This document shows, in pieces, positions 15,700 to 24,424 of a DNA stretch of 33,450 nt; position 1 is the first letter of the stretch; each line of letters begins with the position of its first letter. The stretch is from contig DHBS01000041.1 in assembly GCA_002398825.1 (NCBI GenBank), positions 1-33,450 on the forward strand, given 5' to 3'. Made by a program: the position numbers and the translations under genes. Under the pieces are notes generated by a model. It was not told the DNA's origin. It saw only the letters and a list, made by a program, of their open reading frames with translations, and did not search any database. Source of the stretch: Syntrophomonas sp. UBA4922 (GTDB lineage Bacteria > Bacillota > Syntrophomonadia > Syntrophomonadales > Syntrophomonadaceae).

Positions 15700-15933
15700 C
15701 TTTATGACCAATATACCCCTATGGGAGAGCTGTTTATGCGGTTTGCCGCTCTCCGCCTGCTCAGTTAGTTCTTCATATTCCTGTTCGCCAATCTCCACCG
15801 GCTCCACCTTGTCCATAACCCCCACGTCCCGGTAGGCAATACGGATATCTTGCTCGGCCGTATGAGAGTACTTTTCGCTGTGTTCCCCGACCTCAATCCT
15901 CTCAATGAAGAGCCGCAGGAGTTCAGGCGTCAT
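15700..15933 (-). pseudogene. C-terminal remnant of a large serine recombinase (DUF4368-like tail)
   Basis: TPELLRLFIERIEVGEHSEK, then YSHTAEQDIRIAYRDVG, is the typical end region of large serine recombinases from clostridial transposons and conjugative elements (DUF4368 tail). The catalytic resolvase domain and most of the protein are missing, so it cannot be active. The frame remains open to 15481, so where the recombinase part ends is unclear. It marks the left edge of the acquired region. Confidence 0.65.
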
Positions 15934-16089
15934 GACACCGACCTTGTTGCCGGTAAGCTCGTCGTCTGGATTGCCGACCATCATTCCGACGCCTCCGCCG
16001 CCCTCGTCCTTAATCCACCCGAACCCGAGGAAGTAGATTTGCCTCTCACCGTCTACGCCGCGAACCTCACCATTGTGCGGTTCCTGCGG
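15934..16089 (-). pseudogene. C-terminal remnant of a conjugative-element protein (DUF6550/M56-associated tail)
   Basis: Reading in the same open frame upstream of the recombinase tail gives RQIYFLGFGWIKDEGGGG..., then GNKVGVM. An IY-x-x-GFGW-x-x-x-x-GG start and a GNKVGIM end are the hallmark of the C-terminus of secreted or membrane proteins (DUF6550, M56-type) from clostridial integrative conjugative elements, as I recall them. A stop codon lies at 16090-16092 and no start with a ribosome-binding site is seen. It appears fused in frame to the recombinase remnant at GVM/TPELL. Confidence 0.5.
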
Positions 16090-16196
16090 TTATTAGCTTT
16101 TTCAACTCCCTTCGCCAACACACATCCACAAACCGGCGAAGATAGCTATTACTATCTCGCTATAATCTTCAGTATTTGCAAGCTTTCGGAGGCTTC

Positions 16197-16225
16197 TTCA
16201 AGGATGCTATAAATTGGTGTATACT
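16197..16225 (+). promoter_or_regulatory. Possible sigma-A promoter of the LuxR-type regulator
   Basis: TTCAAG, a 17-base spacer and TATACT precede the regulator by about 85 bases. The -35 is a poor match. Confidence 0.3.
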
Positions 16226-16308
16226 GGCGACATAAAGATACTTTGCGTGACGGACGATAGATACAAAATGAGAAAAATCAATTAATCCCGCAGAAAGGAG
16301 GAGTGTCT

Positions 16309-18780
16309 GTGAAAAAGCTCAAAATCCTCAAACGCAGCCGTGTCAACCGTGCGCTGAAAAGTATATTCGACTATCCGCTGACAGTCATAGAAGCCCCTAT
16401 CGGCTACGGCAAGACCACAGCGGTACGGGAATTCCTGTCAAGCAGAGGCAGCGCCGTACTATGGCTTTCTTTTCTATCGTCCGAGGATACCGTTTCTTTC
16501 TTCTGGGACTCGTTATCATTGGAGATTGGCAGGCTGGATGCGGAAGCGAGCGCAAGGCTGAAGAATCTCGGTTTTCCCGCCGATGCGTCCCAGGCTGCAA
16601 ATGTCCTGTCCATACTGCACGAACTGGACTTTGAGCAGGACACTGTACTGGTGATCGATGACTTTCACCTGATAAAAGGCCCGCAGATCAGTTCGTTTCT
16701 GGCTCTGATCGCCAGAAAGCCACCGGATAATCTGCACATCGCCATTGTTACCCGCGACACTTCAAACCTTGATATTTCAGAGCTCACAGCCAAAGGGCTG
16801 TGCAATATACTCCCCCAGCAGACGCTGTGCTTCACCGATGGTGAAATACGGGACTTCTGTGCCCTGATGGGATACGCTCCTGACAACGCCGAGTTCAGAA
16901 AGATCAGCGAATACACCGGCGGCTGGATTTCAATGGTCTACCTGACGCTGCTTGGCATTGTACGGGGCATCCCGATCGGCAAGAGCGACGTGATTGACGA
17001 GCTGGTTGAAAAAGTGCTTTTTAACGCTAACGAAGAGAATATCCGGCGTTTCTTGCTGAGGCTTTCCGTGATGGATGCTTTTACGGCGGATGAGGCACTA
17101 TTTGTGACCGAAGAGCCGCGCGCAGAGGAGTTTTTGAAAAAGCTGCGTCGGGAAAATGCCTTTATCTCATACGACCCTGCCACAGACGTATATAGGATAC
17201 ACAACGTGCTGCTTGATTTCCTGCGGATAAAATGTAAAAACAACCTGGAACTCACGCATCTTTACGGCCGGGTGGGCCAGTGGCTCTTTGCCCATCACGC
17301 AAATGCGCAGGCCTACGCTTATTTCTGCCGCGCCGGGGATTTCGAGCGCATTCTCGATCTCCTCAACGATACAAGCAACATTACATACGGCTCCCCATAT
17401 TATGAGGGTTTGTTTGACCTGTTCTCGTCCCTTCCTCGCGAGACACTGTTTAAGTATCCTTTCGCATATCTGCAATACATAACCATGCGAATTGTCGTCG
17501 GCGGACCGGACGGTACGCGGGACAGTGTGACGCGCCTCAGCGAGCTCCAGGCTGCGTATGAAGGTATGGAAGGACTTGATCCCCGGTTCAAAAATCAGGT
17601 TTTGGCGGAGGCGGCGCTAATCCGTACGGTTTCAGTTTTCAACGACGTCGTGCAGATGGCAGCCTGCATCAGGGAAGCGCTTCGGCTGTTTGACGGAGGA
17701 ACATCCTGCATATTCCGCCAGGAGAATGTGGTCGGCTTCGCTTCCCCCCATCAACTGTATACTTATTATAAAGAGCCCGGGAAGCTGAAAGAGACGGCGG
17801 ACTTCATGACGGCGGAGTTCCCCGCTTTTGTACAGGCTACAAACGGATGCTGCACGGGCAACGATTACCTCACGACGGCGGAATACGCACTTGAAACAGG
17901 CGACTGGCAGGCTGCGGAACTGAACGCATTCAAAACTATCTATAAAGCGCAGAGCAGGAATCAGGTAAGCCTTGTTATCGATGCAAGCCTGACGCTAATG
18001 CGTCTGTACATTTATCAGGGAAAGACGAATGAAGCGCTGGAGGTGCTTCAGCAGCTCCAGGAGGATCATGCCATTAAAAATACCGTCTATTTAAATACCG
18101 CGCTGGAGCTTGTAAAAGGTTACATTTACGCCTGTCTGGGCCGGTACAGCAGCATCCCCATCTGGCTGCAGACGGGAGATATGTCCTCGGCTCAGCTTAT
18201 GTTTCAGGGTGTGGCGTTCAACTATATCGTATACGGAAAGGCAGTGCTGCTTTCAAAAAATTACATAAAGCTTGAGATGCTCACTGAGGAATTTAACCGC
18301 TATTTTTCTGTCTTTCATAACCAGCTTGGTTTTCTGCACAATCAGATTCTAAAAGCGGCGGCCAAGTATCGGCTTTACGGTATGGACGCGGGCCGCGAGT
18401 CGCTCATGGAAGCAATCGCGATGGCGCGGGAAGATCATATTATACTTCCCTTCGCCGAATACGCTCCCGCCATTATAGACATGATGCGGAGCATTCATCA
18501 TTCCGATTCAAGGGATATGTATATCAAAGCAATTTATGATGCCTGCGAACAGTATATGGCGAGCTTGAAGCGCACGACCCAGAGCGCGGTGTCCCTGTCT
18601 GGCCGGGAAATCGAAATCCTCACCCTCACGGCGGAGGGCTTGAAGCGGGATGAGATCGCTCTAAGGCTCCATTTGGCAACGGGTACCGTCAAGAATCATC
18701 TGGAAAATATTTACCGTAAGCTGGAGACTTCCGGCAGGACAGCTGCCATTAAAAAAGCGCGGGAACTGAAACTTCTTTAG
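16309..18780 (+). CDS. MalT-like STAND ATPase transcriptional regulator with LuxR-type HTH
   Basis: A large regulator of ~823 residues. The N-terminal STAND-type NTPase has a Walker A (EAPIGYGKTTAVREFL, ~29-44) and Walker B (TVLVIDDFHLI, ~112-122). A long helical, TPR-like sensor region makes up the middle. The C-terminal LuxR HTH (~760-823) holds LSGREIEILTLTAEGLKRDEIA and TGTVKNHLENIYRKL. MalT-type proteins bind ATP and an inducer, multimerise and activate transcription; the inducer here is unknown. The start is GTG 16309, since AAAGGAGG (16294-16301) lies 7 bases before it; GTG 16303 would be too close. It heads the island and sits upstream of DUF2442 and two SLH genes, which it may control (inference). 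Confidence 0.87.
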   Translation: MKKLKILKRSRVNRALKSIFDYPLTVIEAPIGYGKTTAVREFLSSRGSAVLWLSFLSSEDTVSFFWDSLSLEIGRLDAEASARLKNLGFPADASQAANVLSILHELDFEQDTVLVIDDFHLIKGPQISSFLALIARKPPDNLHIAIVTRDTSNLDISELTAKGLCNILPQQTLCFTDGEIRDFCALMGYAPDNAEFRKISEYTGGWISMVYLTLLGIVRGIPIGKSDVIDELVEKVLFNANEENIRRFLLRLSVMDAFTADEALFVTEEPRAEEFLKKLRRENAFISYDPATDVYRIHNVLLDFLRIKCKNNLELTHLYGRVGQWLFAHHANAQAYAYFCRAGDFERILDLLNDTSNITYGSPYYEGLFDLFSSLPRETLFKYPFAYLQYITMRIVVGGPDGTRDSVTRLSELQAAYEGMEGLDPRFKNQVLAEAALIRTVSVFNDVVQMAACIREALRLFDGGTSCIFRQENVVGFASPHQLYTYYKEPGKLKETADFMTAEFPAFVQATNGCCTGNDYLTTAEYALETGDWQAAELNAFKTIYKAQSRNQVSLVIDASLTLMRLYIYQGKTNEALEVLQQLQEDHAIKNTVYLNTALELVKGYIYACLGRYSSIPIWLQTGDMSSAQLMFQGVAFNYIVYGKAVLLSKNYIKLEMLTEEFNRYFSVFHNQLGFLHNQILKAAAKYRLYGMDAGRESLMEAIAMAREDHIILPFAEYAPAIIDMMRSIHHSDSRDMYIKAIYDACEQYMASLKRTTQSAVSLSGREIEILTLTAEGLKRDEIALRLHLATGTVKNHLENIYRKLETSGRTAAIKKARELKLL

Positions 18781-18791
18781 GCTTTTATAAA

Positions 18792-18809
18792 ATGTGCCGA
18801 ACGGCACAT
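18792..18809. promoter_or_regulatory. 18-bp palindrome, candidate operator
   Basis: ATGTGCCG, AA, CGGCACAT is a perfect dyad just after the regulator gene and before the DUF2442 gene. As RNA the 2-nt loop is too tight for a full hairpin, so a dimeric DNA-binding site is plausible. Confidence 0.4.
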
Positions 18810-18826
18810 AACATACGAAAAATTAA

Positions 18827-18860
18827 CCCTCTATACTTTATTTAAGTATGGGGATTTTTT
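18827..18860 (+). terminator. Probable terminator of the LuxR-type regulator gene
   Basis: CTCTATACTT pairs with AAGTATGGGG (two G-T pairs) around a short loop, followed by ATTTTTT. It lies just before the DUF2442 ribosome-binding site, so it might act as an attenuator. Confidence 0.5.
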
Positions 18861-18886
18861 ATGCGCGAAAGGAGGCCATAGACTTA

Positions 18887-19144
18887 ATGGGCAGAATATT
18901 GAATGTCACGCCCAGCGACGATTACACCCTGCTCGTCGAATTTGAGCAGGGCAACAAGATACTGTTCAACATGAAGCCAATGCTTAAGTCCCTGCCATAT
19001 CGAAGCCTGAATGATCTCGCCCGTTTCAAGAACATTACATTGGAGGAGAAGGCCATCCGCTGGTCTGACCCCGCAGCTCCGGACGAAAGCATAGTACCAC
19101 TGCGTCTGACGTTAGACACTATCCTGTTTACCATAAGGGGATAA
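18887..19144 (+). CDS. DUF2442 family small protein
   Basis: An 85-residue protein. MGRILNVTPSDDYTLLVEFEQGNKILFNMKPML, then FKNITLEEKAIRWSD, follows the DUF2442 pattern: beta-rich, with a central VxFxxG-x-x-x-F segment and a conserved ...W. The molecular role is unknown. Some DUF2442 genes pair with DUF4160 in suspected toxin-antitoxin modules, but no DUF4160 gene is visible here. The start is ATG 18887 with GAAAGGAGG upstream; an earlier in-frame ATG at 18848 lies inside the terminator-like hairpin and lacks a site. Confidence 0.75.
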   Translation: MGRILNVTPSDDYTLLVEFEQGNKILFNMKPMLKSLPYRSLNDLARFKNITLEEKAIRWSDPAAPDESIVPLRLTLDTILFTIRG

Positions 19145-19269
19145 TGCGGAATATCTGCTTGAATCACAAAAACAGAATACCTGACGGAAACGCAAAAAAA
19201 TACCCGTTCCGAGTGACTGTCGCACCCTGAAAGAACGCCATCATTCTTAACCTGAAAGGAGCACTCTCC

Positions 19270-20286
19270 ATGTTTAAGAAAGTAAAGTACCTTCTGCTTA
19301 TCTTTGCATTACTGCTTACGCTTCTGCCGCCGGCAGCTCTTGCAGCTTCGTCGGGTACTGCCCCGTATGATCTGCAGGCTTCGCTCATCGACCCCGATGA
19401 GACCCGTCCCCACGGCAGTGCGCTGCTCACCTTTAAAATCGATAATCTGCCCCGGTCCGATGCAACGAAAAACTGGTATGTGTATATTGAAAAAAAGGTT
19501 GGCGCCGATGGACCGTGGTACAAAGCCAATGAGGTGAGCAGCGACGAATTTCTCGACTATTACCAGACGAGCACAGGCGTATTCCAATTTGAACAGCTTT
19601 GGGTGGAGGATTACGCCTGGGACGGACGCACTCTCGTTTCCTTTCGGGTAAAGGCTATCTTGTACGATGAAACCTTCAGCTTTGCCGGCGAATCGGCCTG
19701 GTCCAACACCGCTTCCGTCGGCGTACAGGGCAGCAGTTGGGCACTCCCCGAACTCCAAAAGGCGATGGAATACGGGCTGATTCCCGATATCTTGGCTGGA
19801 AAAGACCTGACGCAGCCCATCACCCGCGAGGAATTCTGTGAGCTGGCGCTTTTGCTCTATGAAAAGACCACGGATAAAACGCCCGCGCCGGTTTCACCCA
19901 ATCCGTTTACCGACACGACAAACCCGCGGATATTGAAAGCCTTCGCGCTGGGCATCACGCAGGGCACATCAGCCACCACCTTTACTCCAAACAAACTGAT
20001 CAACCGGCAGGAGTGCGCCACCATGCTGTTCAGGACGATCAAGGCCATCGCCCCGAGCGCGGATTACTCCATCGCGGGCGTGCCCGACTTCCCCGACCAA
20101 AAGGATATCGACTCCTGGGCGGCGGAGAGTACGAAATACATGTCGAAGCTGGGCATTATCAAGGGCGACGACAAAGGTTACTTTATGCCGAAAGCGACCA
20201 CTACGGGACAGGAGGCTTCCGGCTACGGCACGGCCACAAGGGAAGCGGCGCTCCTTATGAGCGTACGGACTTATGACGCTATTTAA
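19270..20286 (+). CDS. Secreted protein with three C-terminal SLH repeats
   Basis: A 338-residue exported protein. It has a signal peptide (~1-25, KKVKYLLLIFALLLTLLPPAALA), a beta-rich N-terminal domain of ~130 residues (~28-155, fibronectin-like in feel, with many aromatic residues), and three SLH-type repeats (~160-335). The repeats contain ITREEFCELALLLYEK, LINRQECATMLFRTIKAI and a degenerate last copy. SLH repeats attach proteins to the cell-wall polymer under the S-layer. AAAGGAG precedes the ATG. Only 26 bases separate it from the next, larger SLH gene, so they are likely co-transcribed. Confidence 0.82.
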   Translation: MFKKVKYLLLIFALLLTLLPPAALAASSGTAPYDLQASLIDPDETRPHGSALLTFKIDNLPRSDATKNWYVYIEKKVGADGPWYKANEVSSDEFLDYYQTSTGVFQFEQLWVEDYAWDGRTLVSFRVKAILYDETFSFAGESAWSNTASVGVQGSSWALPELQKAMEYGLIPDILAGKDLTQPITREEFCELALLLYEKTTDKTPAPVSPNPFTDTTNPRILKAFALGITQGTSATTFTPNKLINRQECATMLFRTIKAIAPSADYSIAGVPDFPDQKDIDSWAAESTKYMSKLGIIKGDDKGYFMPKATTTGQEASGYGTATREAALLMSVRTYDAI

Positions 20287-20312
20287 ACCTTCAGAAAGGA
20301 GAGATCTTTAAT

Positions 20313-23300
20313 ATGGGATTAAAGATAAAATTGCTGTCCGTCCTACTGGCGGTATGTCTCGTGGGTGTTTACGCCCCCGCAACCGCATGGGCGGGGGATG
20401 GCGACGTCTGCGAGATCGGCGGTAAAGGCTACGCTACGCTGGATCTGGCGCTAGCCGCGGTGCAAAACGAACAAACCATTAAGCTGCTGCAAGACATCGA
20501 CTACACAGACGGTATTGAAATCATGAATAAAGACATCACCTTTGACGTGAACGGATATACGCTGGATCTTGTGAATACCGCGGGATATGGACTCCGGGTC
20601 GACGACGGCATCGTTGACCTGACTGACACTTCCCCGGGCGGCGGCGAATTTAGCGTCACCGGCTCCACTTTCGGCGTGGTCGCCTTATACGGCACCGCCT
20701 CTGTCACCAACGCTACGGCTACCGGACCCGGCGGCTACGGAGCCATCGCGTTAGACGGCGGAGACATTGAGATATCCGGCAATGTCCAGGGCGTCACGGT
20801 GGGCGCTTCAGCCCAGGACGCAGGCAGCAGCATTTACATCGGCGGTGGTGTCACGGCAGGCGCCGGTATCGGCGCGGCCGCGGCGGATCAGGGAACCGTC
20901 ACCGTTGACGGCGGAATTTCAGCCGCAACGTATATCAGGATCGGCGCTGTATCCAAAGCCCAGGGAGAACACACCGGAACCGAAGGCGGCTACTTCGTTT
21001 ACACCGACCAAGCCAGTTCCGGCAGCACCGTACGGGTTAAGAACACCACCCCGCCGTCGGGTGGCGATGTCTGCGAGATCGGCGGTACAGGCTACGCTAC
21101 GCTGGATCTGGCGCTGGCCGCGGTTCAGGATGGGGAAAGCGCGACCATTAAGCTGCTGCAAGACATCGACTACACAGGCGGTATTGAAATCGTGAATAAA
21201 GACATCACCTTTGACCTGAACGGGTATACGCTTGATGTGGTCAATACTGCAGGTATAGGGCTGCGGGTGGATACGGGCAGCGTTGACCTGACAGATACTT
21301 CACCGGGCGGGGATGGCGAATTCAACGTCACCGGGACTACTAACGGTGTGTATGTGGTCCGCGGCGAGGCCACGGTATCCGGCGCCACGGCGACTACAGG
21401 AACGGGCGCCTTCGCCGTCGGTTCATCCGCGGCTATCGTGATAACGGACGACGTGCAGGGTGAAACAAACGGCGTCTGCGCTGGCGGAAGCGGAAGCAGC
21501 GTCACAGTCAGCGGCAATGTCCAGTCAGACCAGACAGGCGCACGTGTTTATGACGGCGGAACGGTGACCGTCAACGGACAGATGACGGCAGAGGTATTCT
21601 ATGTCATTGCCGGAAGCGCCACCGAACCCGTTTACTTATCGGAAAGTGATTACCAGCTTGACCTCGCAAACCCGGGCTATTACCTCTACACAGGCAGCGG
21701 CGCAGAAAAGGCCTGGGTCAAAATTCCCATTTTGGCGGACATCCCTCATGACGGAAATTCGGGAATCACAAATCAGACGCAGGGAGCACACGGCAGCAGA
21801 CAGGTTACCCTGACCGTGACGGTGCAGAATGAGGCGGGAGACCCCCTGACCGGCATCGGTCCGGAGTATTTTGAAGTAACCATAAACGGCGAGCACCAGT
21901 GGTTTGACACCAGTTCCCTGCTCTCAGGCTTTACCGACAATGGAGACGGGACCTATACGGTGGTCTTTACGGGAGCCGCCGACAGCGCGGGATATCCCTT
22001 CATGTACCTGAAGGTGAAAGGCGTGATCATTGAGTACGGCCCGACAGCTGTCACGACTCCGGGGCCGACGGATGACTATGTCTGCGAAATCGTCGGCGGA
22101 GATCAGCATAACACGCTGGACGAGGCGTTGGACGCCGCGTTCAGCGGAGATATCATCAGGCTGCTCCAGGATATTGATTATGAGGGCGGCCTTGTTATTA
22201 ACAGCAAAATCATAACCCTGGACGTGAACGGCTATACTTTGAATGTGGTTAATGACGAGACTGGAGGAAACGGACTGGTCGTGGAAAATCACGGCAGCGT
22301 TGATCTGGCGGACACTTCTGCGGAGGGTGGCGGAGAATTCAATGTCACCGGCAAAACATACGGGGTCAAGGCCGATTTGTCTTCGGTCACCGTTACAAGC
22401 GTAACAGCAACAGGCCCCGGAAGCATCGGCATTTTTGCCAATAACAGCAGCAGCGTCAATACAGAAAGCGTCCGTGGTGTGCAGTTTGCCGCCTATGCCT
22501 GCGCAGACAGCTTTATCGAGGTTGAAGGCGATGTAACGGCCGTTGCATCCAACGGCAAAGGCGTATATGCAGACGATAAAAGCGAGATCTGCGTTTCAGG
22601 CAATGTAACAGCGACCGGCGGCGCCGCAAGCATCGGTGCGCATGCCATCAGAAGCAGTGCGATTACCGTTGATGGTATTATTACGGCAACGACTTATATC
22701 AAGATCGGCGACGTACCTGTACTTCAGGAAGATTATACGGGCATTGACGGCAGCTATTATGTTTATACCGATGCGGCAAGTCCCGGCAACACCGTCCGGG
22801 TCAGGATCCCTCCGCCTGCCATCATCACTGAAAGTCTGCCGAACGGCAAGGCAGGTATAGCCTACAGCCACGCCGTTACAGCAACAGGCGGAGGCCCCAT
22901 CGCCTTCTCGCTGTTGAATGGAAGCCTGCCTGGAGGGCTGAGCCTTGACCCTGTCACCGGATTTATCTCCGGTACACCTGACTCTACCGCTACATTTACC
23001 TTTACTGTCAGGGCTGAGAACAGCGCCGGAGTGTTCGATAAGGAGTTCACAATTACGATAACCGCAGCTTCCTCGGGTGGCGGCAGTGGCAGCAGTCCGT
23101 TAACCCCGGCAACGCCGACATATCATGCGGATGTAAAAGCAGAAAATAACGCTGCAACGACAATCCCTGTCGCGGTTAACAAGGATACTAGAACCGCATT
23201 TATAGATGCGGGCTCGCAGAATCTCACTCAAAACAGAACTGTCGTCACGGTCCCTTCTATTCCCGATGTTGACACTTATACTTTTGGCATACCGGTACCC

Positions 23301-24284
23301 GACTTATCAACAGCGGTCGAACATGGTACACTAACACTTAATACCGACACGGGCAGTGTCACCGTCCCGTCCAATATGCTTACAGGCGTGGCGGGAGTCA
23401 GCGGAAGCAAAGCTGACATCACTATCGGTCAGGGCGACAAGAACGCCCTATCAGACCATGTGAAAGCCTTAATCGGCGATAAGCCGCTCATCTCGCTCAC
23501 GCTGTCCATCGATGGAAAGCAGACCGATTGGAGCAATCCCGTTGCGCCTGTAACTGTGAGCATACCCTATGCGCCCACGGCGGCGGAGCTTGCTAACCCC
23601 GAAAGCATCGTCGTGTGGTACATCGACGGCAGTGGAAACGTAGTCACCATCCCCAACGGACGCTACGATGCGGCGACGGGAACGGTGAGCTTCTTCACCA
23701 CCCATTTCAGCGATTACGCTGTGGCGTATAACAAGGTAAACTTCAAAGACGTTGCAAGCGGCGCGTGGTATGCTGACGCTGTTTTCTTCATCGCGGCGAG
23801 AGAAATCACAGGCGGCACAGGAGATGGCACTACATACAGCCCCGAAGCCAAGCTCACGCGCGGAGAATTCATCGTCATGATGATGAGAGCCTATGGCATC
23901 GCTCCCGACGCGAACCCGACCGACAACTTCTCTGACGCGGGCAGCACATATTACACCGGCTACCTTGCGGCGGCAAAGCGGCTGGGCATAACCGCAGGCG
24001 TAGGAAACAATATGTATGCTCCGGGCAAAGAAATCACTCGTCAAGAGATGTTCACCCTACTGTATAACGCGCTGAAAGTCATCGTTCAACTCCCGCAGGG
24101 TGACCCCGGCAAGACGCTCTCAGACTTCACCGATGCCGGTCAGATTGATCCCTGGGCAAAGGAGGCGATGAAGCTGTTGGTCGAATCCGGAACGGTATCC
24201 GGCAGCAATGGCAAGCTCACGCCGACAGGCACAACCACCCGCGCTGAAATGGCGCAAGTACTGTATAATCTGCTGGGGATATAA
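20313..24284 (+). CDS. Large secreted SLH protein with repeated beta-helix-like modules
   Basis: A 1323-residue surface protein. A signal peptide (~1-27) is followed by three related modules at ~30-245, ~250-465 and ~587-830. Each starts VCEIGG/VCEIVGG, continues LLQDIDYxGGI and DVNGYTLDVVNT, and looks like a right-handed beta-helix (pectate-lyase-like) fold. Between modules 2 and 3 lies an Ig/filamin-like domain (~470-585, with FTDNGDGTYTVVFT). A putative-Ig domain (~833-920, LPGGLSLDPVTGFISGTPD), a ~200-residue beta-rich domain and three SLH repeats (~1142-1323) follow. It probably acts as a cell-wall-anchored adhesin or S-layer-associated protein. No catalytic residues are evident. AAAGGAGA precedes the ATG. 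Confidence 0.85.
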   Translation: MGLKIKLLSVLLAVCLVGVYAPATAWAGDGDVCEIGGKGYATLDLALAAVQNEQTIKLLQDIDYTDGIEIMNKDITFDVNGYTLDLVNTAGYGLRVDDGIVDLTDTSPGGGEFSVTGSTFGVVALYGTASVTNATATGPGGYGAIALDGGDIEISGNVQGVTVGASAQDAGSSIYIGGGVTAGAGIGAAAADQGTVTVDGGISAATYIRIGAVSKAQGEHTGTEGGYFVYTDQASSGSTVRVKNTTPPSGGDVCEIGGTGYATLDLALAAVQDGESATIKLLQDIDYTGGIEIVNKDITFDLNGYTLDVVNTAGIGLRVDTGSVDLTDTSPGGDGEFNVTGTTNGVYVVRGEATVSGATATTGTGAFAVGSSAAIVITDDVQGETNGVCAGGSGSSVTVSGNVQSDQTGARVYDGGTVTVNGQMTAEVFYVIAGSATEPVYLSESDYQLDLANPGYYLYTGSGAEKAWVKIPILADIPHDGNSGITNQTQGAHGSRQVTLTVTVQNEAGDPLTGIGPEYFEVTINGEHQWFDTSSLLSGFTDNGDGTYTVVFTGAADSAGYPFMYLKVKGVIIEYGPTAVTTPGPTDDYVCEIVGGDQHNTLDEALDAAFSGDIIRLLQDIDYEGGLVINSKIITLDVNGYTLNVVNDETGGNGLVVENHGSVDLADTSAEGGGEFNVTGKTYGVKADLSSVTVTSVTATGPGSIGIFANNSSSVNTESVRGVQFAAYACADSFIEVEGDVTAVASNGKGVYADDKSEICVSGNVTATGGAASIGAHAIRSSAITVDGIITATTYIKIGDVPVLQEDYTGIDGSYYVYTDAASPGNTVRVRIPPPAIITESLPNGKAGIAYSHAVTATGGGPIAFSLLNGSLPGGLSLDPVTGFISGTPDSTATFTFTVRAENSAGVFDKEFTITITAASSGGGSGSSPLTPATPTYHADVKAENNAATTIPVAVNKDTRTAFIDAGSQNLTQNRTVVTVPSIPDVDTYTFGIPVPDLSTAVEHGTLTLNTDTGSVTVPSNMLTGVAGVSGSKADITIGQGDKNALSDHVKALIGDKPLISLTLSIDGKQTDWSNPVAPVTVSIPYAPTAAELANPESIVVWYIDGSGNVVTIPNGRYDAATGTVSFFTTHFSDYAVAYNKVNFKDVASGAWYADAVFFIAAREITGGTGDGTTYSPEAKLTRGEFIVMMMRAYGIAPDANPTDNFSDAGSTYYTGYLAAAKRLGITAGVGNNMYAPGKEITRQEMFTLLYNALKVIVQLPQGDPGKTLSDFTDAGQIDPWAKEAMKLLVESGTVSGSNGKLTPTGTTTRAEMAQVLYNLLGI
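20398..20660 (+). repeat. Long direct repeat, copy 1, inside the large SLH gene
   Basis: The first ~200 bases of module 1 are nearly identical to those of module 2 (from 21061), including GGCTACGCTACGCTGGATCT and CTGCTGCAAGACATCGACTA. Boundaries are approximate. Confidence 0.75.
21061..21335 (+). repeat. Long direct repeat, copy 2, inside the large SLH gene
   Basis: It matches the copy beginning at 20398 at DNA level apart from scattered substitutions and a small insertion near 21130. Module 3 (from ~22075) is related only at protein level, so modules 1 and 2 are the younger duplication. Confidence 0.75.
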
Positions 24285-24304
24285 GCTAAAAATAGGTAAG
24301 CTGT

Positions 24305-24354
24305 AAAAAGCAGAAAACCAGTCATAAAAATCGTGACTGGCTTCCTGCTTTTTT
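24305..24354. terminator. Bidirectional intrinsic terminator at the island's right end
   Basis: AAAAAGCAG (24305-24313) pairs with CTGCTTTTT, and CCAGTCA (24318-24324) with TGACTGG (24334-24340). T-runs lie on both strands, so it can end both the large SLH transcript and the flgG-flgJ transcript. Confidence 0.8.
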
Positions 24355-24424
24355 CGTTGCCCCGTACCGGTTATCCCCTCGGTTCAGTCATTGTACCTGT
24401 GGGTGACACTTGTGTTCCGGTATG

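Noticed and set aside
15850..16212. Forward open frame of 120 residues
   Set aside because: It runs antisense to the recognisable conjugative-element and recombinase tails, has no ribosome-binding site and no familiar motifs.
18848..18886. Upstream start of the DUF2442 gene at 18848
   Set aside because: It lies within a terminator-like hairpin, lacks a ribosome-binding site and adds residues atypical of the family.
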